Shown: in pieces, positions 33,506 through 41,487 of the stretch | Position numbering within the stretch: position 1 is the first letter of the stretch | Layout: each line of letters opens with the position of its first letter | Source: Sphingomonas sp. PP-CE-3G-477 | GTDB taxonomy: Bacteria; Pseudomonadota; Alphaproteobacteria; Sphingomonadales; Sphingomonadaceae | Assembly: GCF_003050745.1 (NCBI RefSeq) | Contig: NZ_QAOF01000008.1 | Coordinates: forward strand, 1-64,000 | Length of the DNA stretch: 64,000 bases | Direction of reading: 5' to 3' | Translations under genes and position numbers: made by a program | The notes under the pieces: generated by a model | Seen by the model: the letters and a program-made list of their open reading frames with translations, nothing else | What the model was told of the DNA's origin: nothing | Database searches by the model: none

Positions 33506-33727
33506 CTAAACCTTCCGCTTCTTCCCCTCGAAGCCATCCTTCACGTCATCGATCCAGGCGACGATCTCATGGTTGCTCCATCGCGCCGCGCAGGGCGACG
33601 GCTTGTAAGGCGCGGGAAACTTCCCTTCACCGATCAATCGGTAGATCATCGACTTGCCGAGGCCGACGCGGCGCTTGACCTCATCGAGTTTCACGAATCG
33701 ATTCGGGATTGGTGCTTCGTCGCTCAT
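33506..33727 (-). CDS. AlpA-family helix-turn-helix regulator
   Basis: 73-residue DNA-binding protein with FVKLDEVKRRVGLGKSMIYRLI, GKFPAPYK and RWSNHEIVAWID, the three blocks of AlpA/phage Cox-like excisionase regulators. On integrative elements such proteins control integrase or act as excision factors. It is the last gene of a minus-strand group with DUF2274 and trbI, the standard 3' end of many alphaproteobacterial conjugative elements. Confidence 0.85.
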   Translation of the reverse strand: MSDEAPIPNRFVKLDEVKRRVGLGKSMIYRLIGEGKFPAPYKPSPCAARWSNHEIVAWIDDVKDGFEGKKRKV

Positions 33728-33745
33728 GATCGACCCCAGCGTCGC

Positions 33746-33976
33746 TTACCGGCGCCACTCGGCGAGCCCCTCGCCCGCCTTGGCAAATCCGCGGTCGCTA
33801 GCGAGGAAAGCCGCAAGCATGTGCGGGATGAGGTCGGCGATCGATTGGTCTTCACCATAGGTCTGCTGGTAGATCGCGGCATAGTCCGCCAACGCCTTAT
33901 GCAATTCCGGCGCGACGCTGATCGCCACTCTGCCCGGGGTCCGATCCGGCAGGCATGCAAGCTTGAGCTCGGTCAT
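33746..33976 (-). CDS. DUF2274 protein of conjugative elements
   Basis: 76-residue protein beginning MTELKLACLPDRTPGRVAIS, with VAPELHKALADYAAIYQQTYGE and ADLIPHMLAAFLASDRGF, the conserved pattern of DUF2274 proteins that follow trbI in integrative conjugative elements. ATG 33976 sits 5 bp after the trbI stop. Function unknown; it is intact although the preceding trb genes are not. Confidence 0.75.
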   Translation of the reverse strand: MTELKLACLPDRTPGRVAISVAPELHKALADYAAIYQQTYGEDQSIADLIPHMLAAFLASDRGFAKAGEGLAEWRR

Positions 33977-33981
33977 GCTCC

Positions 33982-35060
33982 CTATCCTTTCCATGGTGCG
34001 AGAATGAGATCGCGATGGACGATGAGCCGGACCGGAGCACCGGGCCGGATCGTGATCGTCGGCTGAACCTGCAGATTGCGCGAGGTGATCTGGTCCCCGG
34101 CGCGTGATGCATTCTGCTGCGTAGACTCGCGGATCGCCTGGACGAGATCGCTTTCGCCCGAGAAGGTCACGTTCGCGCCAACCCCGAGCAGCGTCGAGAT
34201 TGCAACCCCTTTCAGCAACGACCAGGTATGAAATTCACCTTATCCGCGAGCCCAGCATAGCCCGACGGATCGGTGGCGGGCACGTTGTCGAGCCGGATCG
34301 AGCTGCCGTCGGGCAATATGATCCGCTGCCATGCGATCAGCGCACGGCGTTGGCCGAAGGCGACGACGCTGTCGTAGCTGCCGATCAGACGCGCACCTTG
34401 CGGGATAAGCAGGATCGATCCGGTCGCGCTATCGTAGACGCGTTCGGTGACCTGCGCCGTGACGAGCGCCGGCAAATCCGACCGCAGCCCGGTGATCAGA
34501 CTGGCAGCGATGATGCTGCCCGCCGACAGCATGTCTGGCGATGCAGGCGCGGCCAGCCGATGTCTGTTGACGTCGCCGCCCGTATCCTTGCTGGCGACGA
34601 AGTCCGCCTTGCGCTGCTGGGTGTTCGGATCCCGATCGGAATCGATGGCCAGCTTCGCCCCGTCGGCCGGAGGAATGCTCGGCTCGGCCTGCGGTGACTC
34701 CGCCGCAACCGAGGGAACAGAACGGTTGCCGGCTTGCACCAACACAGTAGATTCCCGTGCGGCGCGCAATTCCGACGCGCGCCGGTCGCGCTCGGTGGCC
34801 GCGGCTTGGTCCGCACGCTGGCCCGGCGTTGCAACCGACTCGGTTGCCATCGCCCGTCGATGCTCGAGGATAGGACGTCCGAGATCGCCCGGCAGCGGCG
34901 GACCAAGCTTCGGCGCCTCTCCATAGCTCGCGGGCAGGGCGCTCAGCGCGTCGGTCGGCGGTTTGGCGACGACGGTCTGATCGTCGGGCCGGCCCGCCAG
35001 GTGGAGCCCGCCTGGGCGGAGCGCGACCCACGCCGTTGCGATCAGACTGGCCGAAGCGAG
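33982..35060 (-). pseudogene. trbI: trbI (VirB10-like conjugation channel protein), N-terminally truncated and frameshifted
   Basis: Reading frame 34212 to about 35060 encodes the membrane segment (SLIATAWVALRPGG), Pro-rich periplasmic linker and the VirB10 core (LSAGSIIAASLITGL, GSYDSVVAFGQRRALIAW, PDGSSIRLDNVPATDPSGYAGLADKVNF). It then shifts frame near 34230: restoring one base would continue HTWSLLKGVAISTLLGVG to the true C-terminus at 33982 (TITIRPGAPVRLIVHRDL). The cytoplasmic N-terminus is missing because the sequence runs straight into a DUF2285 gene. Non-functional for conjugation. Confidence 0.8.
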
Positions 35061-35586
35061 AGAAGCCGGCGTAGCGGCAGCAGCCGGTCCTCGGCGGAGA
35101 CGAGCCCGCGCAGGCGATAATGAAGGAGCACCGCTTCCTCCCCGGTCAGCCTGCCTTCCTCAACGTCCAGCCGGATGTGATGCCAGCCGTCCGATAGAAC
35201 GACATGCTCGCGCCCGGCTTCGTCCACGGCAACGGCGAGCCAAGGAGCAATTCGATCAAGGCGCAGACTATCGGGGTGAGAAGGATCGGCAGGCATAGCG
35301 GCAACCGCAATCGTCCCTGGATCGAAATCGGCATGCCAGATGATCCGGGCCGCTGGCGCGGCGCGGCTCGGATGCTCGGCGAAAGTGAAGCCCCCACTGC
35401 AGCGGATCCAGGCGCGGGGCGGGCTGGGCGCCACGCGTCGCGCGCGCGCGCGCGCCAAGCAACGTAATCGGGATCGCGACGCAGCCACTCCCACATCAAT
35501 CCTGCGCGATCGATGTCCCGCAACCGCGCATAGTCGGACGCGCTGCGCCAATCCGGAGGTCCGCCCTCCGCATCAGAAGCGCTCAC
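35042..35586 (-). pseudogene. DUF6499/DUF2285 gene of a conjugative element, frameshifted and 3'-truncated
   Basis: From a GTG at 35586 the frame reads DWRSASDYARLRDIDRAGLMWEWLRRDPDYVAWRAR, the DUF6499 start. The second half (RIIWHADFDPGTIAVAAMP, HVVLSDGWHHIRLDVEEG, LHYRLRGLVSAEDRLLPLRRLL) is DUF2285 but in another frame. The switch falls at a (CG)8 tract, 35439-35454. Relatives continue well beyond LRRLL; here the sequence passes into trbI. Thus everything between the two genes in a normal element has been deleted. Confidence 0.75.
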
Positions 35587-35846
35587 CTTCTGTCCGCCCC
35601 AAGCGCAACCACGCCGACAGACATGATGCCAATAGCCGACCCTCTGATCGACATGGCAGTGATAGGCGTCCGCGTCGCACCTGTCGGACCACCACTTTTG
35701 TCTCCGAATTGTCTGTGATACTTATCTGCTAGTGGTCTCGCCGCGCGGCGGCCTGAGAAACCGCCGCCTGGCGCTAGCAAGGGGGAAAGGGCGAGCACCG
35801 GGGTCACGGGGGCTTGAGACGCCGCCGGGTGTCGCAACACAGCGCA

Positions 35847-36596
35847 ATGCGTTTCGATACAGTAGCGACGCATTTCAGGAATGTCGTCGAGTCGGTGGCA
35901 AGCGCCGACGAACTTGCGATCGCGATGGAGATGATAACGCCCCTTCTGGGATTCGAGCATTATGCGTTGTCGCACCACACCGACATCGATGCGGCGCGCG
36001 GCAACGCAGTCCGGTTGCACGATTACCCCGAACGATGGGCAAACTATTATGAGCGCAACGCCTTGAGCGTGACCGATCCGGTGCATCGCGCCAGCCATGT
36101 CACGAGCTCGGGCTTCTGCTGGTCCAACATGCCAAACATGATCCCGCTCACCGCTAGCGACCAGCGCATGCTGGCGCTCGGGCGTGATCAGGGGATCGGC
36201 GACGGCTTCACGGTTCCGGCACACGTCCCAGGCGAGGCACGCGGATCGTGCTCGTTCGCGAACCGCGCGGGGCGGCCGATGCCGATGCACATGCTGCCGC
36301 TGGCGCAACTCGCCGGCAACTTCGCGTTCGAGGCGGCACGCCGGCTCTGGACCGCCCGCGGGCATCGATCGCTGCCGCGCCCGCTGCTGACCGACCGCCA
36401 GCGCGACTGCGTGCTATGGATTGCGCGCGGCAAGGGCGACTGGGAGGTGGGCTGCATCCTCGGCATCAGCGAGGAAACGGTCGCGCGCCATGTCAGGAAT
36501 GCCTGCGAGCGCTATGAAGTGAACAAGCGGACATTGCTGGTGATCCGGACGCTGTTCGACGGAACGCTGACCTTCACCGATCTGGTCGGCCGCTGA
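35847..36596 (+). CDS. LuxR-family quorum-sensing regulator
   Basis: 249-residue protein with an N-terminal autoinducer-binding domain (FEHYALSHH, W and Y in RWANYYERNALSVTDPV, then DGFTVPAHVPGEARGSCSF) and a C-terminal LuxR helix-turn-helix (LTDRQRDCVLWIARGKGDWEVGCILGISEETVARHVRNA). The autoinducer pocket residues W, Y and D are in the usual order, so it probably binds an acyl-homoserine lactone. ATG 35847 lacks a strong ribosome binding site. A luxI gene follows 78 bp later on the same strand. On conjugative elements such pairs often control transfer genes; here those are gone. Confidence 0.9.
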   Translation: MRFDTVATHFRNVVESVASADELAIAMEMITPLLGFEHYALSHHTDIDAARGNAVRLHDYPERWANYYERNALSVTDPVHRASHVTSSGFCWSNMPNMIPLTASDQRMLALGRDQGIGDGFTVPAHVPGEARGSCSFANRAGRPMPMHMLPLAQLAGNFAFEAARRLWTARGHRSLPRPLLTDRQRDCVLWIARGKGDWEVGCILGISEETVARHVRNACERYEVNKRTLLVIRTLFDGTLTFTDLVGR

Positions 36597-36640
36597 TATA
36601 CCCCTTTCCCGGTATGGCGGCAGCAGCAGCTTTTGCCCGA

Positions 36641-36665
36641 CCCTGGCTCGATCACACGACCAGGG
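36641..36665 (+). promoter_or_regulatory. Dyad overlapping the luxI ribosome binding site
   Basis: CCCTGG (36641-36646) and CCAGGG (36660-36665) form an inverted repeat around 13 bases; the second arm contains the first bases of the GGGAG ribosome binding site before ATG 36675. It may be a hairpin that hides the site or a regulator-binding dyad of lux-box size. Confidence 0.35.
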
Positions 36666-36674
36666 AGACCCACG

Positions 36675-37289
36675 ATGCTGCACATTCTCCAGTCCACTGG
36701 CGGCCCCGCGTCCGACGATGCGCTGCGCGCGATGTTCGCGGCGCGAAAATCGGTCTTCGTCGATCTGCTGAAATGGGACGTTCCGGTCCTCGACGACGCC
36801 TATGAGGTCGACCAGTTCGACGACGTCCACGCCACCTATCTGATCCTAGCCGAGCCGGACGGCACGCATCTCGGATCGACGCGGCTGCTGCAGACGACGC
36901 GACCGCACATTCTCGACAGTCTGTACGCCATGCTCTGCGAGGAGGCGCCGCCGCGCGCCGTCGACATTTTCGATATCACCCGGTTTTGCCTCGACCGGCG
37001 GATGACCGCACGCGAGCGCCGTGCCGTACGCGACACGCTGGTGACCACCTTGGTCGAGCACGCGCTGGCACACGGAATCCGGGCCTACACGGCGATCGCC
37101 GAGATCGGCTGGTTCCAGCAGATCCTCGCCTTCGGCTGGCACTGCGCCCCGCTGGGCCTGCCGCAGATGGTCGACGGGGCGATGCTCGTTGCGCTGAAAA
37201 TCGACGTGACGACCGAAACGCCCGCGTTGCTCGCGAGAGCCGGCATTACCGTGCCGCCCGCCCCTCGCGACGAACGTCTCGCGGCCTGA
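36675..37289 (+). CDS. LuxI-family acyl-homoserine-lactone synthase
   Basis: 204-residue enzyme making an acyl-homoserine lactone from S-adenosylmethionine and an acyl carrier. Conserved residues are present: R in FAARKSVFVDLLKWDVP, the D-E-D pattern in DDAYEVDQFDD, ATYLIL, and the R of GSTRLL and DITRFCLDR. ATG 36675 follows GGGAGACCCACG. The gene lies between luxR and a PhyH-type dioxygenase with only 13 bp to the latter, suggesting co-transcription. The acyl chain cannot be predicted. Confidence 0.9.
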   Translation: MLHILQSTGGPASDDALRAMFAARKSVFVDLLKWDVPVLDDAYEVDQFDDVHATYLILAEPDGTHLGSTRLLQTTRPHILDSLYAMLCEEAPPRAVDIFDITRFCLDRRMTARERRAVRDTLVTTLVEHALAHGIRAYTAIAEIGWFQQILAFGWHCAPLGLPQMVDGAMLVALKIDVTTETPALLARAGITVPPAPRDERLAA

Positions 37290-37302
37290 CGGGAGAAGAA
37301 CC

Positions 37303-38184
37303 ATGTCGAACACGACCGTCCTCACCGACGCGATCTCGCACCACACCGCCGAACTCGCCGCGCAGGGCTTCTGCATCATTCCCGATGCGCTCCCCCCCGA
37401 CATCGTCGCCGCGCTCGATGCGGTTCTCGCAGAGGATTTCGCCCGGACACCGTTCGGCCAGGGCAGCTTCTACGGCAGCACCACCAAGCGGTTCGGGCGA
37501 CTCCTGGTACGCTCGCCCGTAGCCGTCGCGCTTGTCCAGCACCGGCTGATCCTCGGCATCGTCGAGACGGTGCTGTCGCCGTGGTGCGACTGCATCCAGC
37601 TTAACACGACCCAGGCGATCGCGGTGCACCCCGGCGCACCCGCGCAGTTGCCGCACCGCGACCAGGACATGTGGCGCGGCCCGGTCGGCGAGATCGAATA
37701 TCTCGTCAACGTGATGTTGCCGCTGACGCCGTTCACGCACGACAATGGCGCAACGCTGGTCTGGCCTCACAGCCACGGTAGACGGGCCCTCGATGCGGAC
37801 CTGGGCGGTGAGTCTGTAGCTGCAGAGATGGCCCCGGGGGCGGCCCTGCTCTTCCTCGGGTCGACGCTGCACGGCGCCGGCGCGAACCTGAGCGACACGA
37901 TACGGCGCGGTCTGGTGGTCGGCTATTCGCTCGGTTGGCTCAAACCCCATGAGAATCAATGGCTGGCCTACCCGCCTGCCGTTGCCCGCCACTTCCCGTC
38001 GGACCTGGCGGCGCTCGTGGGATACCGCCAGCATCGTCCCAATCTCGGCAATTACGAAGGGCAGTGCCCTTCGGTGCTGCTCGACGGCGATGCAGACCGT
38101 CCGCTCGGGGCGATCGACGCGCTGCGGCCGGACCAGCAGGCGCTGGTCGATGCCTATGCGCAGGAACGGAGACAGGCCTCATGA
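37303..38184 (+). CDS. PhyH-type Fe(II)/2-oxoglutarate dioxygenase
   Basis: 293-residue phytanoyl-CoA dioxygenase-like enzyme. The metal-binding HxD is in QLPHRDQDMW and the distal His in GSTLHGAGANLSDTIRRGLVVGYSLGWL, with the 2-oxoglutarate-binding Arg in the same block. Its start is 13 bp after luxI and its stop overlaps the GntR gene by 4 bp. A similar gene beside luxI has been noted in sphingomonads, where its role is unsettled. Possible substrates include the acyl-homoserine lactone chain, the lasso peptide or an unrelated metabolite; nothing in the sequence decides. Confidence 0.85.
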   Translation: MSNTTVLTDAISHHTAELAAQGFCIIPDALPPDIVAALDAVLAEDFARTPFGQGSFYGSTTKRFGRLLVRSPVAVALVQHRLILGIVETVLSPWCDCIQLNTTQAIAVHPGAPAQLPHRDQDMWRGPVGEIEYLVNVMLPLTPFTHDNGATLVWPHSHGRRALDADLGGESVAAEMAPGAALLFLGSTLHGAGANLSDTIRRGLVVGYSLGWLKPHENQWLAYPPAVARHFPSDLAALVGYRQHRPNLGNYEGQCPSVLLDGDADRPLGAIDALRPDQQALVDAYAQERRQAS

Positions 38185-38789
38185 ATTCCGGTCCTACGGT
38201 CGAACGCGTCCACGACATCCTCAGAGCGCGGATCCTGAGCCGCGAGTTCCGGCCGGGCGACCGGCTCGATCCGGCGGTTCTCGCAGCGCCCTTGTCGGCA
38301 AGCGTCACCCCGGTCCGGGATGCGCTGCACCTGCTGACCGGTGAAGGCCTGGTCGAGACGCGCACCAGCGGCGGCTTCCACGTTCCCGCACTCGATGAGC
38401 CAGGGCTGAAGGACCTGTACGATTGGGCGGCGGAACTGCTGGTGCTGGCCATTCGGTCCTGGCCAAAGATCGCCTTCGCAAAACCGGTGGGACGCGAGAT
38501 AGAGCATCGTCCGATCGCCGATCGCGTCGGCGACATTTTCCGGGAGATCGTCCGCCAGTCGTCGAATCGCGAGCATGTCCTGGCAATCGGTCGACTCAAC
38601 GCCCGACTGCACGCGGTACGAACGGTCGAGCCGCTCGTGCTCGAGCATACCGACGAGGAGCTTGCCGCGATCGAAGCCGCAGCAACAGGCGGCGAACGCG
38701 ACGCTCTTCGCCGTCTCGTTACCGCCTATCATCGCCGACGCCGCCGGCTAGCGGCCGAGATCGTGCGCACGGTCTACCGATCCGAATGA
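38181..38789 (+). CDS. GntR-family transcriptional regulator
   Basis: 202-residue regulator. The N-terminal winged helix reads RVHDILRARILSREFRPGDRLDPAVLAAPLSASVTPVRDALHLLTGEGLVETR, close to FadR/VanR-type GntR proteins, followed by a helical FCD-like domain ending YHRRRRRLAAEIVRTVY. ATG 38181 overlaps the dioxygenase stop (ATGA). It stands directly before the lasso peptide precursor; GntR-like genes beside proteobacterial lasso loci make it a likely local regulator. Confidence 0.85.
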   Translation: MNSGPTVERVHDILRARILSREFRPGDRLDPAVLAAPLSASVTPVRDALHLLTGEGLVETRTSGGFHVPALDEPGLKDLYDWAAELLVLAIRSWPKIAFAKPVGREIEHRPIADRVGDIFREIVRQSSNREHVLAIGRLNARLHAVRTVEPLVLEHTDEELAAIEAAATGGERDALRRLVTAYHRRRRRLAAEIVRTVYRSE

Positions 38790-38818
38790 TCGCGTGCGCC
38801 CTTCAAACAATCTCGAGA

Positions 38819-38843
38819 TAGAATCCGTATAAAGTTCGTATAG
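38819..38843 (+). promoter_or_regulatory. Weak promoter candidate before the lasso precursor
   Basis: TAGAAT (38819) and TATAAA (38828), each five of six matches to a -10 box, lie in an AT-rich patch with a CGTATA direct repeat (38826 and 38837). No good -35 is seen, so an activator or alternative sigma factor may be needed. Confidence 0.3.
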
Positions 38844-38903
38844 CGTTACGTCGCTTCTAGCCTGTTTCGTGCTGCGGATGTGCAGCGAACAAGGAGAAGT
38901 GAA

Positions 38904-39035
38904 ATGGAACGCAATGACGAACCCTGCGCCGACCTGATCGATCTCGGCGCGGCCAGCACCGTGACCAAGGGCCCGAGGGGGGAATTCCCCGATATACTGG
39001 AGGGCCAGCTGGTCGCTGGACTCAGCAACGATTGA
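38904..39035 (+). CDS. Lasso peptide precursor (A)
   Basis: 43-residue precursor with a strong site AAGGAG eight bases before ATG 38904. The leader ends ..LIDLGAASTVTK with Thr21 at position -2 of the predicted cleavage, the residue recognised in lasso precursors. The core is then G23 to D43 (21 residues): it begins GPRGEFPDILEG, and ends QLVAGLSND. Asp30 is core position 8, so an 8-residue Gly1-Asp8 macrolactam is predicted. The GLS(N)D ending recalls sphingonodin/caulonodin-type class II lasso peptides. No cysteines in the core. Followed immediately by the B gene. Confidence 0.85.
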   Translation: MERNDEPCADLIDLGAASTVTKGPRGEFPDILEGQLVAGLSND

Positions 39036-39739
39036 GCGACGGGCGCGCGGCCGATCCGGCCGCGCGCCTTTCGGCCATGGGTTACACACTCGCGCCCGGC
39101 GTCAGCTTCTGCCGCGTATCCGATCGGATGATGTTTCTCGACATCAAAGCCGATCGATATTTCTGCCTCTCTTCGACCGCGGAGCAAAGTTTCGCGCGTC
39201 TGATCGACGGGGCGCCGACTACTGAGGAGGACGAGATCATTCTCGCCAGTCTCGCGCGACATGGACCGCTGACCGATGGTAGCCACGGAGGTCCGCTCGT
39301 GCCCTGCCTTGCCACGGTCGCAACGCGAACGGCTCCGCCTGGCCTCGCCATACCGCTCCGCCCTGCGCAACTCTTACTCGCGGCCGGCAGTCTGGCGCTC
39401 GCCCCGCTGCGCTTGCGACTGTTCGGACTGACGGGCGTGATACGCGCGCTGCAGGCCCGCAAGGCGCAGGCGACAATCCCCGAGCCCCATGATCGCGAGT
39501 TAACCGCAACCGCCGCGGCATTCGCACAGCTGCGCTACGTGGCGACCGCGCATGATCGGTGCCTGACGCGGTCGATCGCGCTGGCGAGCCGGCTGTACGC
39601 CCAAGGGCTGTCCGCCGAACTGGTGCTCGGCGTCCAGCTGCGGCCTTTCGCTGCCCATGCCTGGGTCCAAGCAGGCGATCGCGTGCTCAACGATCGCGTC
39701 GACGTGGTGCGCGACTTCACGCCGATCCTGGTGGTCTGA
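39032..39739 (+). CDS. Lasso peptide B protein: RRE plus leader peptidase
   Basis: 235-residue protein combining the PqqD-like recognition element (about 17-80, YTLAPGVSFCRVSDRMMFLD) that holds the leader with the transglutaminase-fold protease that cuts it. The catalytic triad is visible: C177 in HDRCLTRSIALA, H209 in FAAHAWVQ and D221 in RVLND. The start taken is TTG 39032, overlapping the precursor stop; ATG 39077 would also keep the RRE, so the exact start is uncertain. The fused B form is usual in proteobacteria. It overlaps the C gene by one base (TGATG). Confidence 0.88.
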   Translation: MSDGRAADPAARLSAMGYTLAPGVSFCRVSDRMMFLDIKADRYFCLSSTAEQSFARLIDGAPTTEEDEIILASLARHGPLTDGSHGGPLVPCLATVATRTAPPGLAIPLRPAQLLLAAGSLALAPLRLRLFGLTGVIRALQARKAQATIPEPHDRELTATAAAFAQLRYVATAHDRCLTRSIALASRLYAQGLSAELVLGVQLRPFAAHAWVQAGDRVLNDRVDVVRDFTPILVV

Positions 39740-41487
39740 TGACCGATCGCTTCTTTGCGCTGATCGGCGGCGGATCCGACGAGCACGCCGCGATCGCGGC
39801 GACGGTGGCCCGCGCCCCACTCCTGCATATCGCCTACGCGCAGCGCGGCTGCCTGGTGGTGGTGGAGCGCGGCGCATCGGTCGTTCCCGTCGATGATCGC
39901 GGCGTCGTGATCGGCCCGCTGTTCGCCGTCGGGCGGCGTGGACAGCAGCACGCGCTCAGCGCGAATGAGGCGGCGGCGGTCACGGCAAGTGCGGGCCATC
40001 ACCTGACGCGTGCCTATTGGGGCGGGTATGTCGCGATCCTGCCGGCTGTGGGACAAGACTCGGTCGATGTACTGCGCGCGCCGTTCGGCGAACTGCCGTG
40101 CTTCTATGCACGCACCGGATCGCGGTGGATCATCGCGTCCGACGTGGCATTGCTCGCACGATACGGTGGGTTCCAGCCCTCGCTCGACTGGGCGGCGTTG
40201 GCCCGATTCCTTTGCGCCCCGACGCTTCGCAGCAGCGAAACCTGTCTGCGCGGGCTCCAGGAAGTGCGCGGTGGCGATCGCCTCACTGTCGCCGGGCCCG
40301 CCGCCACCACGGCGTGCCTGTGGTCGCCATGGACGTTTGCCGCGACCGATCGGCAGCTGCTCGATCCGGTCGAGGCAGCCCGTCGCCTGCGCGCAGACAT
40401 CGTCTCGGCGATCGCCACGCGCGGCTCGACCGCCAAGCGCAGCGTCCTGATGTTGTCGGGAGGCCTCGACTCGTCGGTTGCTGCCTGCGCTGCAGCGCAA
40501 GACGGCGTGGCGCTGCGTTGCGTCAATGTCCGCACGAACGATCCCGGCGGCGACGAGCGTCGCTATGCGCGCTCGGTATGCGATCACCTCGGGTTTGCGT
40601 TGGAGGAACGCGCCTTCGCGCTGGATGGCATCGATCTCGCTCGATCGGCCGCCGCGGCGCTGCCGCGCCCGGTAACGCGCGCGTTCGAATACGAGGCCCG
40701 GCGCCAAGCGTACGCCGTCGCTGCCGAAGTCGGCGCCGATCTCGTGCTGACCGGCGGCGGCGGTGACAACATCTTCTGCTCGCTGCAGTCGGTTACGCCG
40801 CTGCTCGATTGTCTGGCCTCGTTCCCCGACCGCCGGGAATTCTGGCGTGTCGCGCGCGAGATTTCGGAATTTTGCGATGCGAGCCTTGTGACCGTCGTGC
40901 GCCGTGCATGGCGTCGCTCCTGGAAGAAGCGCCGTCCGATCCCGACCGATGTCGACCTGCGTTTCCTGTCGGCGGCGGCCCGCGAGCAGGCCGCGACGTT
41001 GCCGCGGCATCCCTGGTTGCGACCGCCGAAGACGGTCCTGCCCGGAAAGGCCGCACACGTATCGCTGCTGCTGGGCACGCAGCACCTTACCGAGGACAGC
41101 GACCCGCAGGCGGACCGCCGCCTGCTCTCTCCATTGATTTCCCAGCCCGTCGTCGAGCTGTGCCTGCGCATCCCGTCCTGGATGTGGTTCGATCGCGGTT
41201 GCAACCGCGCGGTCGCCCGGCACGCATTCGAAGCCGATCTGCCGCCCGACGTCGCGTGGCGGCGGTCGAAAGGCTCGCCCGACAGTTTCCTGGTCGAGAT
41301 GTTCGAAGCCAATCGGGACCAGATCCGGGCGCTATTGCTGCACGGCAATCTCGCGCGTCATGGCTTGCTCGACACGGATGCACTCTCACCGCATCTCGAT
41401 GACGTGGGTCCGGTGCACGGATCGGACCATGTCCGAATCCTCCGGCTGGTCGATATTGAGGCATGGACGCGCTGCTGGCCCGCTTAA
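39739..41487 (+). CDS. Lasso peptide macrolactam synthetase (C), asparagine synthetase-like
   Basis: 582-residue cyclase. The ATP-pyrophosphatase motif SGGLDSS is at 240-246, with the later ADLVLTGGGGDNIF block. The N-terminal glutaminase-like domain lacks the catalytic Cys2 (MTDRFFALIGGG), as in lasso cyclases, which use ATP to activate the ring Asp/Glu instead of using glutamine. Translationally coupled to B. It ends 4 bp inside the opposite-strand isopeptidase gene. Confidence 0.9.
   Translation: MTDRFFALIGGGSDEHAAIAATVARAPLLHIAYAQRGCLVVVERGASVVPVDDRGVVIGPLFAVGRRGQQHALSANEAAAVTASAGHHLTRAYWGGYVAILPAVGQDSVDVLRAPFGELPCFYARTGSRWIIASDVALLARYGGFQPSLDWAALARFLCAPTLRSSETCLRGLQEVRGGDRLTVAGPAATTACLWSPWTFAATDRQLLDPVEAARRLRADIVSAIATRGSTAKRSVLMLSGGLDSSVAACAAAQDGVALRCVNVRTNDPGGDERRYARSVCDHLGFALEERAFALDGIDLARSAAAALPRPVTRAFEYEARRQAYAVAAEVGADLVLTGGGGDNIFCSLQSVTPLLDCLASFPDRREFWRVAREISEFCDASLVTVVRRAWRRSWKKRRPIPTDVDLRFLSAAAREQAATLPRHPWLRPPKTVLPGKAAHVSLLLGTQHLTEDSDPQADRRLLSPLISQPVVELCLRIPSWMWFDRGCNRAVARHAFEADLPPDVAWRRSKGSPDSFLVEMFEANRDQIRALLLHGNLARHGLLDTDALSPHLDDVGPVHGSDHVRILRLVDIEAWTRCWPA

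Noticed and set aside
35583..36365. 260-residue minus-strand frame opposite luxR
   Set aside because: Antisense shadow of a gene with clear autoinducer-binding and HTH domains.
39535..41223. 562-residue minus-strand frame opposite the lasso B and C genes
   Set aside because: Shadow frame; the plus-strand genes show catalytic motifs and translational coupling.
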